Positions 1 through 13,300 of a stretch of DNA of 64,000 nucleotides are shown piece by piece. Both the position numbers and the translations under genes were made by a program. The notes beneath the pieces are model-generated. The model did not search any database. It was given only the letters and a program-made list of their open reading frames with translations, and was not told the origin of the DNA. Origin of the DNA: Paroedura picta (lineage: Eukaryota; Chordata; Lepidosauria; Squamata; Gekkonidae); NCBI RefSeq assembly GCF_049243985.1, contig NC_135381.1, positions 14,309,345 through 14,373,344 on the forward strand, in the 5' to 3' direction. Numbering within the stretch: the stretch's first letter is position 1; each line of letters starts with the position of its first letter.

Positions 1-1172
1 AAGATGGCTTGAAACAAGAGATGTGATGATGATCATTTCAAGTGTCTACGTCTACTTTAAATACATCTAGGAACACCTTACAGATGAAATCTTTTACACA
101 ACTAGGGAGCCCTTTTCCATTCAAGCCAATTTGTAAGGGTTAAATTCTTCAACATGTTAAATGGCTTGGTCATTAACTGAACAGGTTTTAAAATAAAAGC
201 AGTTGGGCTTCAATAAAGACTTTAAACCATTGGGATCCATTTACTCAAACTATGCAGAGTGGCAAATCTGTAAGATGAAATGTATTTGAGGTGAGCAAGA
301 GCAATCAAGTTTTCACCACAAATCACCTTTCGGTACTCATATCCCTTCGCTTTTGCTTAAGTGAACACTCTGCATAGCTTTAAACTATGTTGTCTAAATG
401 GATGGAACACACACAAACAGACACCCTTCATTTAGCCTCATTGACCACACCTTAATAAACTGTTAAAAGGTAACTGAACCTGACCAAGCAGGCTTCCCAA
501 ACCAGATTCTGCCAGTTACAATGGCCAACCTGATTTAGAACACCTGAGAGCTCCAGTGGGGAGCTGTGTTCAGACTGGACGGGTCTTTTAGCACAGTGCT
601 TGTTTCTCTTCTAAGTCTAAAGCAACCTGCACACACACAGTGGTCACACTAGAGCGCTGGGCTTCAAGAGAACAATTAATCACCATCCATCCAGCTTTGA
701 CACTAGCTCAAAGAGCTACTGCCAAGAGCCAACACAGCTAGGGCGAGAAAACGCTTTACAAAAGCAGAAGACACCATAGTACATACCTGTAACATCAAAG
801 CCCAGTGAAGGGGGGAGGGGGAAACACAACATGTGGACTCCTTTGGAAGGGGTGTGTGTGTTCAATCCAAAGACTTAAACCCACAGAGGATTTTCCCTCT
901 GTTTAACCATGAAGGGATCTGAAAGCTTTGCAATTTTAATACCCAGAACCCTGATCTCCAAGCCCCAATCAATTGCAGGCAAAATACATCCTGCTCCTAC
1001 TTCCCCTTGCAAGGCACTTCTATGGATTCACTAGTAGTATGTCTACTTGCTATTAATGGATATTCTCCATAGAGAAGTGATTTTGCATTTACATCTTTCA
1101 GCCCTTCTTTGTACTGCACATCCTATAGGGTAAAACCATATTAGATGAGAAGAAGAAAAGGTTTGCTCTTAC
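1..1172. other. EWSR1 intron 8 (part)
   Basis: No exon or recognisable repeat was seen. The short human-like exon 9 was looked for on the minus strand and not found, so it probably lies further left. Confidence 0.6.
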
Positions 1173-1356
1173 CCCAATCCACCGCGGCCGCCTCCTCCCC
1201 GCCCACCTCTGCTCACGCCTCCACGATCAAAGCCCCCTCTGCCCCTGCCCCGGCTATCAGGGCCGCTCATGCTCCGGTTTTCTCCTGGGCCCGAAAAACC
1301 TCCAGAATCCTGGCCATACACACCCATGCTGCTGGGATGGTCCTGACGGAATGAAC
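1173..1356 (-). CDS. EWSR1: EWSR1 exon 8
   Basis: 184 nt. It codes for SFRQDHPSSMGVYGQDSGGF and on through RGRGRGGFDRGGVSRGGRGG, the first RGG segment. The donor is GTAAGA at 1172-1171. Confidence 0.95.
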
Positions 1357-4300
1357 CTGTGGAACAGCCAATGCGACATTAAAGAGGCACCATTCATTCC
1401 CACTCTGCACACATCTTCCAAACATGATCTATTTAAAATTTATATTTAGCTTATTTATATTGTAAACTACCATGAATTCTGCAAGGGAGAAATGTTTTAA
1501 GTAAGTTTTACTAAATGTTTTAAGTAAATTTTAACATGCAGCTGATATCAACAGTCTACAGTAAAGACAAGCCATTAGGACTACTACCAGATATGCAAAA
1601 CATCCAGAACTGGAAATCACCAAGTACACATTTCAGCTCTCCTTACATTCCTGTACTTCGCTATACCCCGTGGCTAGTATAGATCATCATAGTTTTCCTG
1701 AGGACTAAGTATTCTGGCAGAACAAAGGCTGAAGATTATTTGTAAATTGCCTAATTAGATACAATTAAAACATATTCAATAAAATCAATTACAATAATAA
1801 AATATAATTTTAGCCCCCTCCCCTTCACACACCCCACCACCTACCCCAGACGGGAGTTGACATCAAATACAAAACTTCTGATCGCCCTGATCTTAACCAC
1901 ATGCCAGGTGGAAGAGTGCCATTTTACAGGTCATAGAGAATTTTTAACAGTTCTGTCAGAGCCCATAGCCCAACCAGCAATTCATTCCACCAGGCTGTAG
2001 CCTGGGCCAAAAGGGTCAAGACCAGGTGCTCATCCTTGGGGCTAGGGCTCACCAGAAAAACTAAACAGGAGCTAGCTGAAGCAGATGATTCAATCCCCAA
2101 GATACCATGCATTTTTAAAGGAGGTTCTGTTTTCTCAAAGTCCCCACAACTACAAATTTAGAAGTTCAACAGGGCTCACTCACTTTGTTGCCCATAGCTG
2201 CTGCTCTGTTGGCTGTACTGGCTTGGAGCCTGGCTGTACGATCCAGTTGGAGGTGGGTAACTAGTGGGGGGCTGCTGCCCATAGCTTGTCTGCTGCCCAT
2301 AGCTACTTTGTTGCCCATAGCTGCTTTGCTGCCCATAGCTGCTTTGCTGGGAATAAGAGCTCTGATCGTAACTACTGGGCTGTGATGAGGAATAGCTGAA
2401 AAGACATTCCAAAGAACAAGGAAACGGCTCTTAGTAAAACAGTTAAAAACTATTGCAATGCAAACAGGAACAAAGAACAAAGCTGTTACCTAGGCTGTCC
2501 AGATGAGACAACACAGAAAACTAGTTCATTAGTACCAGAGATGACATCACAAATGAACACAAAGTTTTTTGGGGGGGAAATCATCCCTCTGGTATGGCCA
2601 TTAGGAATATTCAGACCGATGTGGAGCACTATTCGTTGTTGGTTACCAAGCACTGGCCTTTTATGAGGTCCCTTCAAGCATTGGGGCATTTTTTTTTTTT
2701 TGCTGTATCCTCCAAACTTTTAAAAACCAGTCTCTTTACCACAGCTGTTAACCTCCAAGCTTTTCAATCACTGCTAAACATTTCTAACTATGATATGATA
2801 CCCTCCCATTCTTCTACTTTGTTACATTAATTTAGAATTTTTTAATAATCTGATTTCTCTTCATCTCAAGGAAGAAAAAGGCCACACCAAGTCCAATAAA
2901 GAAAGGTTACGTTCTACTGAGAATGTGAAGTTATATCCCCTGAAGAAGCTTAATGCGAAACAAACATAAAGATGTTTTTCCCTACAAGCACCAGATGTTT
3001 TTTCTCCCTATTTTCTTCATCTCTACAAGCATGAAAGGAGAATGGGTGCCGAATAATTCTCCGAACACATCACCTACAGAACTTGGCAGTCTTGAGATAA
3101 CTTGCCTGACGGAACGTAGCATCATCAGCTCTTTTCTAAATCCAGAAGCCAAGCAGTATCACATGTTATAACTGTGTCCAGTCACACTTCCTGAAGATTA
3201 CCTCATTATCTGCAGTATCACACTGAGGAGCAGGGGTCTAGAACCTCATGCCATAACAATCGACACTAAAAAAAACTACAATTGATGAGCCAAGGGGATA
3301 TAAAATGTAGAAGATGTTTCAAACCAAGCTGTTTCTTACCAAGACTTAAAAAGCATCAATACATGGCATAACAAAGGCATGTAACGTTTTCCACCAAGAA
3401 TCCTAACCAATAGTCTATGGCAGCCTTTTTCAACCTTTAGACTGCGGAGGAGCCTCTGAAATAATTTTTCAGGCTTGGAGGACCCCTGGAAATGTCAGCT
3501 GCTCATGCCTTCCTCCTGTCATGCCCCCCAGAAGTAACATGTCACTGGAAGTGACCATTCACCCTCATTTCACTCCTAACAGTACAGCAGCTTTGAAAGA
3601 ATGGCAGGAGCTGAGAAGACAACCTGGACCACAATCCTACCAACTCTCCCCCTTTGATTTTTATATCCATGGCCTCACCACTGAGCCCTCTGGGTGGAGG
3701 CAGTCAGTTCCCTAGCTTGTGGCCAACTCCATTAAGGTAAAAGAGGAAAGGCCATGGGCCCTTGGTTGGGAATCCCTGGTCTATGGGGACAAAAAAAGAA
3801 TCAGGAAGACTTACCTGGTGGGAGGATAGGATGGAGGTGCAGTAACTGGTTGCATGGGGTAACTGCCAGGCACCTGGTAACTGTAGTTACTCTGTCCATA
3901 TCCTAGACTGGGTTGGCTGTACCCCGTTGTACTTGATTGAGGCTGGCTAGTCTCAGCAGGCTTACTGCCATCTTGGGGTCTAAAAATTAAATTCAGCAAT
4001 GAGGACATATCTTGCACCAAGACTGCACATTCTGCCCATAGGTCTACCACTTTTACTGGCAGGTGGAATTTGTGCCCCAAGAAATAATCCTATGTCCATG
4101 AAGATTCTCTTTATAAATTATCTGCAAGCCAGTAAATGTTTAGATCATTTTGGACTCATTAAAATATGACTTGGCAAATCCTAGTACAATGAAACTGACT
4201 GATCTACCTCACCTCTATTTATTCAAACATACCCTCCAGGTAGCTCAGGGATAGAAACGATTTTCTTCTGCCCATTTACACTAGCCATTCTATGTGAGGC

Positions 4301-7300
4301 AGTTGGCTAAGTGTGACTGGCCCATGGCCATCGAGGGAGTTTTAAGATACATTATGGACTGAACACACACCGTCTTCCTCCAAAACCTAGCTGTCTAATA
4401 TGCTAATCTGTATCTAGCATAAACTCTCAGCAAAACAGTGGACACCCAGAGAGGGGTATATCATTGTTGGGAAATATATTTACCGCCCCACAAGCCAAAG
4501 CTTTAATTAGTCGATGTCTATATGGTACCTTGCAGGTGTAGATGTTGCTGGTTGCTGCCCATAAGTGGGGTAAGCAGGCTGGGTACCATAAGCTGACGGG
4601 GCAGCATAAGAAGCCTGGGTGGTAGTGACCGTGGCTGTGGTTGCATCGTAAGCAGCAGTTCCATACCCTTGGACAGGCTGACTGTAAGCTTGGGGGGCAG
4701 TTGGGGCAGTATAGCCTGGAAGACAGAGAAAAAGATCTTTATACACATGTACTTCTTGTCACTTTGTGTTTAGCCTCTTTCCTTCCATCAGTAGAAATAA
4801 ACAAAAATACCTAGCAGAATTAATGAGATAACACAGGCTCTAACTCAGAAGTAGAATACTTCAAAGTGCTAACAGTACCCTGCCAAAGCTAGTAACGTTG
4901 CACATTATAAAAGAATCAGCACAGAAGCCCTTCAAGCAGCCACTGCTGACAAAGCAGGACTGCAGCCCTAGCAAATGGCAAACACATAAAATACATGGTT
5001 CCCAGGATGCCACAGCCTCATCTAATGTTGCTATGAAACAGGCAAGTTCCTCTAGCTTAGAACACAATATGATTTCAGTTCACTAAGTGGCAGAGTGACT
5101 AGATTTTCAGCAGTTTGGTTTCATTACCATTTAAAACGGTAATGATATTTCTCATTCATACTCTCTCAAACTGGCGTGGCCATGGGTTATTGCCTAGTCT
5201 GCTCCCGACCACCAGTAAAAACATATGCAAACCAGGAAAGATTTTGGCACAACCATATCTTTGTTAAGGCTGCATTAAACTAACACTTAAAAAAAAACAT
5301 GCCATTACCTATCAGCCAGTCGTTTTTTTTTCTCTTTTACCTTTCTGTAAATGCTTTATATATAATAAATAATAAAACTATTTTTTAAAAAAACATGCCA
5401 GAAGTTACTGTCAAACTAAAACAAGTATGCCCACAGCCTAATAAATTCCCTGCCATGTATGTGGGTGGCAGCAGTACCATCACAGGAGTAATGGAAACAT
5501 GATGTCCTCTCTGAAAGTCATATTTGCCATTAAAACTAAAGTAAACAAGATTTTATTCGCTGCTACTCTGAAAAAGCACATGTGAGAGATAGGAAGCACA
5601 GTACGAACACACACCCCATAATGATTAGGTAAGGGCTGCAACAGGGTCTCTCTTTTTTTTAAAAAAGCACTTTTAAACTTGAGTAGCACTACATTATTGA
5701 GGAAACACTATTCGAATCACTGTACTGAAAGCTACTATCTCAAAATAAGTTCTAAGGTTAATGGCTACACTTGAGCAGAGACTAACTACAAGTAATGTGA
5801 ACTAGCACATTATGGCCAGGGGTCATTAACACTGAAGATAACCCAGAGAGGCTTCCTGACAAGATTACAGATAAAATTAATTTCACCCACAAGATTCAGC
5901 TTTATGTGCATTAACATCCCAAACACTGAAAGGTTTACCATCAACTCCCAAGACTATATATATTGTATTTAAAAATGATCCTTTAGCCCACAATATATAT
6001 AGGAATATAAAGATGTCAAAACTCAGAAACCTGAAACCATTCAGTAAGATTGTTGAAAACACGAATTAAGAAAAACTGAACATACAGTAACTATCCCAGA
6101 ACTTCAATTTACTATTTTTAAAAAGAGACATATAATGTTCCATACATTAATCTTGTTTGGAATATAAACCACAGTTTATATGTCCCTCAGTAAAAGGAAA
6201 AATTATAAAAAATGGTTCTGGATTGCACATGCCACTAGTCAGCACCTGAAGTAGTTTTTTAGATCCTGAGCAAAACACGGATCTCAGGAATAGCGTTCAG
6301 AATATAATATCTGCTTTTCTAATGGAACCTAAGGTGTTCATGTACTTGCAAGATATATTCTACAGTGAACTGACATAGTCAAAACCAAGTTTTATACCTT
6401 CAATGGACAAAGCTAAACAGTATGTTTTTCTAAATACTTCCACCCAGGGTCATCAATTCTAGGCTGTAAACACAGGACAAGGGTTAACTAAGGATTTTGG
6501 CACGTTCTGTTAATTTAACTACTAAAATAAAGGTATAGCACCAATTTACATCTTAGAAGATGTAATAAATCTCTTCTATTCTTCAAGCTTCAAAAAACCC
6601 CAGAAATGGCATGATCATGCAGAATATGGTTAAGAACTGTGTACATGCCCATGTGGGGCCCCTTCCCCTTCCTATCCCCTCTAAGTCCATCATTGGCCAT
6701 TTGGGGGGAAATGGGTTGACATGGTCATACATGGTCTTAACAGCCAATAAATATTTAATAAATTTAAAATATATATAAAAAATTAATTTCCACCCATTCA
6801 AGAAACCCTTCCATGGCTGTCAGGAAACCATGATTGAGAAATATTTTGGCTCCAATGCTTAGAACATTATGTGTTTCCCTCCCCACCTGCTAAATCTACG
6901 AAAGTAGGGAATGGAACCAGTGAAGGACTGGATGTTGTCCAACAAGTGGGTGTGTGAAGGCCTGATGATATAATGCATTTACAGAAGGAAAGGTACTTGT
7001 TCGAAATTATGTTGGGATTTAGGGAATGGAGCCTCTAAATTCTTGGGCACAGTGCAGAGTATATTCTGTCTGTCTAGAATAGGCTGTTTCACACAGCAAA
7101 TCCTAGGAACACATATGACATCATGGGCTCAAGAATATTCTTGCCAGTTATCTCAGAACCTATTCCATTTCCAAAAAGGCAGCTCTAGCAAGACTGAAGG
7201 TTCTAAAAAACTAAAACCTATTGACCTATCAGTTTTGTGAAGGCGAACAAAACTCAAAGCATTTAAAAGTAATTGTGTGATAATGGTGCATTGTTTTTAT

Positions 7301-10300
7301 TCAGCCCAAGCTGCCTGAACCACTCTTTAAAAGCCTGTAATCTGCTACACAGAAGTATTGATTTTAAGTACAATGGAAAAGACATGCTGTTTCAAACAGT
7401 AGCTGGATGCTATTAGCCAAAAATGTTCTTGCATGCATTTTTAATTCAAGCCATAGGATCTAGTGGTTAATGTACATCTTTCAAAGTTTGGCTGTTTGTT
7501 CAGGACATCAAAATAAAACATCAGGATGAACAGAACTCCAGTTTGAACAGCACAAGCAAAATAATTTACAGAACATTTATGAGGACACTGAAATACATGT
7601 CTTAAAGAGGAACCAATAACATGGAACATGCAGAGATGTTAGCAACTGCTGAACATGTCTACTCATGCTGTTCACCCTTTAGGAAACCGTAAAGACCACC
7701 AAGTTCAGTTAGGCTGAATACCCTGGTCCTCAATTGTCATTTTGATACATGAGTTATATCTATACAGTTACATATTCAGAAAGAGATCACAAAATTAAAT
7801 TATTTATATAGCTATGGGGTTTATAAATTACAAACAGCAAAACTGAATCGCCCTGCATTATTACAAGTTATTGTAAGATTTGTTATTGTTATTACTAGAA
7901 TAAAAATGCCTAAAGGGTTAACATCATAAATTTAGACAGGATGAACAGCATTTTCCATGCAAAAGTGAGCAGGATATTCAAACCTGTACTGGTCCCTTCT
8001 ACTGTGGAAGGCACAAGACAAGAAGTAGAGGGCATACCATCAGAACAGGCAAGCAATCCTCAAGCAGTAGAAATATTTAGAAAACCACAGTACTGGCACA
8101 AACGATACCAGTACTCTCTTCCCATTAGTACAACTTCAGGATCTGACCAGCAATGCCTCAATCTGCATGTTATTTAAAATATTAACATGAAATTTCCTTG
8201 CAAATATTAACTTCCCACCCTTCCGTGAGGTTAACCCCCTCTCCCGTCCCAATGAAATGAAAACAGGCTGCAAGGCAGGAGGCCCAAACATACCAGTTGG
8301 AGGCTGCCCATAGGAACCTGCATATGCAGTCTGTCCATAAGTTGCAGTTGTCTGAGCCTGGGTATAGCTGACATCGGTAGGCTGTCCATAAGTCCCATAG
8401 CTTTGCTGCCCATAGGCCTGTCAAACAGAGGAAGAGGATTTCACTGGGTACTGCACCCTGTGTTGTATGCCACTCACTGTCAACTTCCAACAAACCAAAT
8501 ATTTTAGCTTAATGACAAATATTTCATTTCTATGACCAAGTCCCTGACTAATTTAACATTCCCCTTTGCATGGAAACAGGTATGCCTCAGTTGAATGCAG
8601 GTCTGACAGCTACCACAATAGCAAAGTGCTTGTGTTTTTGAAGATAAGCGCTATGATGATTGTTACTTCCTTTACCCCCTTACAGGACATCCTGGAGGGC
8701 ACCAAACTTGCTCCCTTATAAAGCTAGAAGGAAGGGTTAGGGGCAATGGTGATGGAGAAACAGTAATCTCAGGATCACAAAACGGCACCTCCTAAATACT
8801 TATGGAATGACTGCAGAAATGTATTCTTAAGCAGTTTTATTAATTTGTCCGATAAGATATTTTAGATTGCAGTGATAAGTCTTTATTTTAAATAAGTTGG
8901 TTCTGTTGCTTTCGCAAGGGAAACTATCTACACTTATAGTTTACCTGGGTGGTCTGTGCATATCCTTGGGTTGGCTGAGCTGCATAAGCAGTATAGCTGA
9001 AAAAGAATACAAGCAATGTGAAGACGCAGAATATACTGATAATAATTTAAGGCTGTAAAAAAACTAAGCACAATCCACTTGCAATTACATCAAAGTGCCC
9101 TTTAAAAAAGAAGCCTAAATGTTACTTGCAAAATATACTGTTTTCATCCTTGCAAAGGCCAACTTACCCCTGCTGAGCTGCTGCTTGGCTGTAGGTACTA
9201 TAGTCTGTGGGTGATAATACAGAAAAAAAAGTATAAGATGGGGAAAACAATTCATTATATCAAACAAAAGCTCAGAAATGTTACAACCACCCTCTATTTT
9301 TAATCTGAAAAGCACCCCCAGGATTTGGAAATCTGTGTACACAAAATGTTAAGTATCTTGGGGCATGCATAGAAGATTGAAACCTTTCAGTTTTGTGAGT
9401 TTCCCTGTTATAACCAAGAAACATTCAAGGAGCACCCTGACTACATCAATACATTTTTAGAATGCCATTAAATACTACTGTTATGCTCTTAAAAATGATT
9501 CTCTTAAATTAATTCTATGCCAAATATAGAATTCTAGAATTGGAAGGGGCCGTACAGGCCATCTAGTCCAACTCCCTGCTCAGTGCAGGATCAGCCTAGA
9601 GCATCCAGGATAAGTATCTGTCTGTCTACTACTTGAAGTCTGCGAGTGAATTCACTACCTCCTTAGGGAGTTAATATGGTGAAACAAGTAACCAACAGAC
9701 TGAAAAAGACTCCCAAGTTGTTCAAAATTCATGTGTGAAAGACACAAAGGCACCAAAAAGAAAAGTGTCATTGACTTCTGAAATACAAGAAAGTAGGAAT
9801 AATTTAACCATGACCCATTTGTATTAAAATCCAGGGACACATTGCTGTGAATTAATGTGTTTTCATATTTTCCACTGAAAAATGGGCCAGGCAGTTTCAA
9901 CTTTATTCTGCTGCCAACTACAGATAGAATTAAACATAGAATCGTTTCTATGTTGACAAAGCTCTCCTGAAATATGCACTTTGATGTGTGTGTTTTTCTG
10001 GTGCTATCTCCTGCAGAGATGACAAGTGAATCGTCCAAGTCTTCCAGCACCAGTTGTGTCGAAAGACACCTCCTTGTTCGGCACTGTAACTCAAACTGGA
10101 TTATGTTGTTTTGGACATATATTCTCTTTCATTCAAGCAGTTGGCTCATTTAAAATATGTAAATATGGTAAGGCTTTAAGAAACTAGGAGAACTAACAAT
10201 TCTCAATGGCAGGTGTTATTAAAGACATTGCTAACAAGCATAGCCAGAAATCCATACCTGACAAACTTGGGAGTAACTACTTTGTTAAAATCCACAAATA

Positions 10301-13300
10301 CTTTCCCCCATTCAGCATTTAATCTCTACCCTGTGATTCAAACACATAAGTGGTCTGATTCAACACAGCTGATACAGAAATGGTTTTCTAAGGTGTAATT
10401 TGTACAAGGTCTTTAGTCACATGATATAAGAATGCAATCCCTTCAAACAACAAAGAGCTCAAGGAAGTCTAACACAAGAGGACAAACGAATACCCAGTGC
10501 AAACACCTCAATAAAGAAGTATTTTAGATTTATTTAGATTTAAAAAGGAAAACTGCAAACTTTCATTACTAAAAAAGACACAAAAGGCTTTATTCTTCTG
10601 CCCCTCCCCCCACAAATGAGAGATCTTGTCAACTCAGCTTTGCCTGAGTTCCACTTTTAAAAAATCCACTTATCTATGATAGCTATGCAGTCAGGAAGTG
10701 TATGGAAAGTCACAACCTTCTGGCAATAGCAAATGAGTTCAATCCAGAGGGACAGCCATATTAATCTGCTGCAACAACAACTTAAAGGTCTTAAAGGTGT
10801 CACTGGCACCAAAATTTGTTCCAACAAAAAACAATGTAAGCCTTATGGCTTCATACACAGTTTTTATCTTAGCATACTTTTTTTCACATCACAGTCCTTT
10901 TAAACTCTCCAAATTGCTAGTGCCTGATTTTGACTATTAAAAGCAGAGAGAATCTGAGCTGAGTTCACTTCCATTTTTAAGTTCCAAATAACACTGAGGC
11001 CTAACTGTCAATATGATTATAATACAAATAACAAGACAGCAATCATTGTTAAAAATGCCACACAAAGCATTCTTAAACATAAATCACAATTTCTACTGGC
11101 ATAGTACCTGTTTTGCACCATGCAAATATAAACAGTTTAGATTAGATTCAGTTTAGATAAAGTATGTGCATTCAGTTTACCTAAACCAAAACAAACAAAC
11201 AAAACATTACCTTGCCAGTATTTTCCAAGCCATAAACAGATTTTCTAATCTGTTTTAGCTATGGATAAAACTGACACAAATAAAAGCCAAATTTTCCTGG
11301 CTTTTATTTGGGCATATTCAGCTATACCAATCAGCTGTCCCTTTTGCTCATCCCCCCCCCCTTGCAAGCAATAGGGAGTGAAATGAATCACTAAAATGGC
11401 TGCTAGCCATTTAAACCCTTCATTATGCAACCTCTACTCCCCCTCCAAAGGGATAAAAGAGAAAGGGATTGCTAAAATGGCTCCCAGATATTTAAACCTG
11501 ACAGTTGCCAGATGGGCCCATCAAGCTCTTAAGTTTAAATGGCTGACAGCCATTTTAGCTATCCCTTTCGCTTTCCCCCTTCTAAAGGGGGGGGGGGAGA
11601 AAGAGTCTGAATGGGAACACTAAAATGCTTGACAGCCATTTAATCTCTTGGTTTTGCACCTTGGCTCAGCACCACCCTGGCTGGCCTCCTTTGCAAGTTA
11701 GTTTAAACAGAGCTGTAAGGAGGAGGGCAGCCCAGCATCAACCACAGCACAATGGAGATCTCAGCTGCCATGCCCAGCTGAGCCTGTTATTTTTAATATT
11801 ATTGATTTTTCTTCTTGGTTCTATTGGACCTGAACAACAAAAGATTTTTTGTGTCCATCCCTAATTAGTGTATTACTAGCTTCCTGCTTCTCGTTAAAGA
11901 AGTCCTTATAATTTTAAGACTAGATTCAAAACCACTAACTAGTAACAGCCAACACAGTAACAGAAATCATTGAGGTTAAAGATCATATCATGCCTTGCTC
12001 TTTCTATATGGAAGGAGAAGAGAGGACTTATGTACACTTATTATCCTAACATCTTAGAAGTCTTCACTAGTTTGACTTTCAGTGTCTTTTAGGAATGCTT
12101 GGTCTTGAGAGTACACACCAGCAATCAAGGTGCCAATTTTACCATTATTACACAACTGACCTATGACGTGCCAGGGGTGCAGTTTCCATCAACCTCAGCC
12201 AAGAATTGTGGAAGTTTTTAATGTGCTAACAAAAAGTTTAATGAGGCAAGCAATATGCATCTCATGTAGACAACATGTTTAATTACACTGTAATCCACTG
12301 GTATGCTTAACACATACTCACCATTTGTATGTGTCAAAGCTACCTTTTTGAAGCACAACTTAGCTCAGTGGAATTACTTAGATGTAAACAAGCTTTAAGT
12401 ATTTGCAAGGTGCAAATCTGTTCCATCTAATATTTCTGGTACGCATTGGAGGAGTGTATCTCGTTTAACACCCACTCAGGGTAGCTGTCCCACCCCTGAG
12501 TGCATCCTCCTCCAATCAGCTTGCCTGTCTGTCCAAGGGCCAGCCAATCACCTTCTGTCCCCCACCTCCTTCCACTTCCTTCTAAGGCATGGAGGATGCA
12601 GATCCCCCGCTGTGTGAGAGCTGTCCCTGCTGGTGAGTTCCCTAATAGTTGCCTGCAAGGGGGGGGGGGCTGTCCACAGAGTACTTCCACTCCATCCTCC
12701 TAATCTAGCACCCATATTCCTGAATACAACATGCTTGGTCCCTAGTCCTGAATAAAACTTTGTTGGTCTTAAAGGTACCACTGGATTCAAACTTTAACTA
12801 CCACCAGGCTTTCACACTAACATCAAACTTTGAATTCCACTGCTACATCGGCCTTAAATTGCCAGAATATCAACAAAACTAATTTGGTTTGTTTAGAGCA
12901 CACAATCCACACAAAAATCAGTGGCACATCTATTCTCCCTTTTTCTTTCCTCCCAATTACATAGTTTAGTAATTACAGTTTAGTAATATTTGCATCTATG
13001 TTTCCAGAGAATGATCCATATGACACCACATTGCCCACATCAATTTTTCAGCTTGCCCTCCTAGAAAGTCTTTCCTGATCACTAGTCTTTCCTATTTTAT
13101 CGAGTTTTTATTTTACATGTTGTTAGATGATAAGTCATGTCTGACCATCGCGACCTCATGGACAATAATCCTCCAGGCCTTCCTGTCCTCTACCATTCCC
13201 CGGAGTCCATTTAAGTTCGCAACGACTGTTTCAGTGACTCCATCCATCCATTTTACATAGTACCATTTTATTGGATACATACATAGAATGCATTTGGAAA

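Noticed and set aside
1-1172. EWSR1 exon 9
   Set aside because: No short exon with the expected GERGGFNKPGG-type sequence was found on the minus strand.
2166-2480. Frames antisense or shifted to EWSR1 exon 7
   Set aside because: They are shadows of the repetitive SYGQQ coding sequence, which is fixed by splice borders and human similarity.
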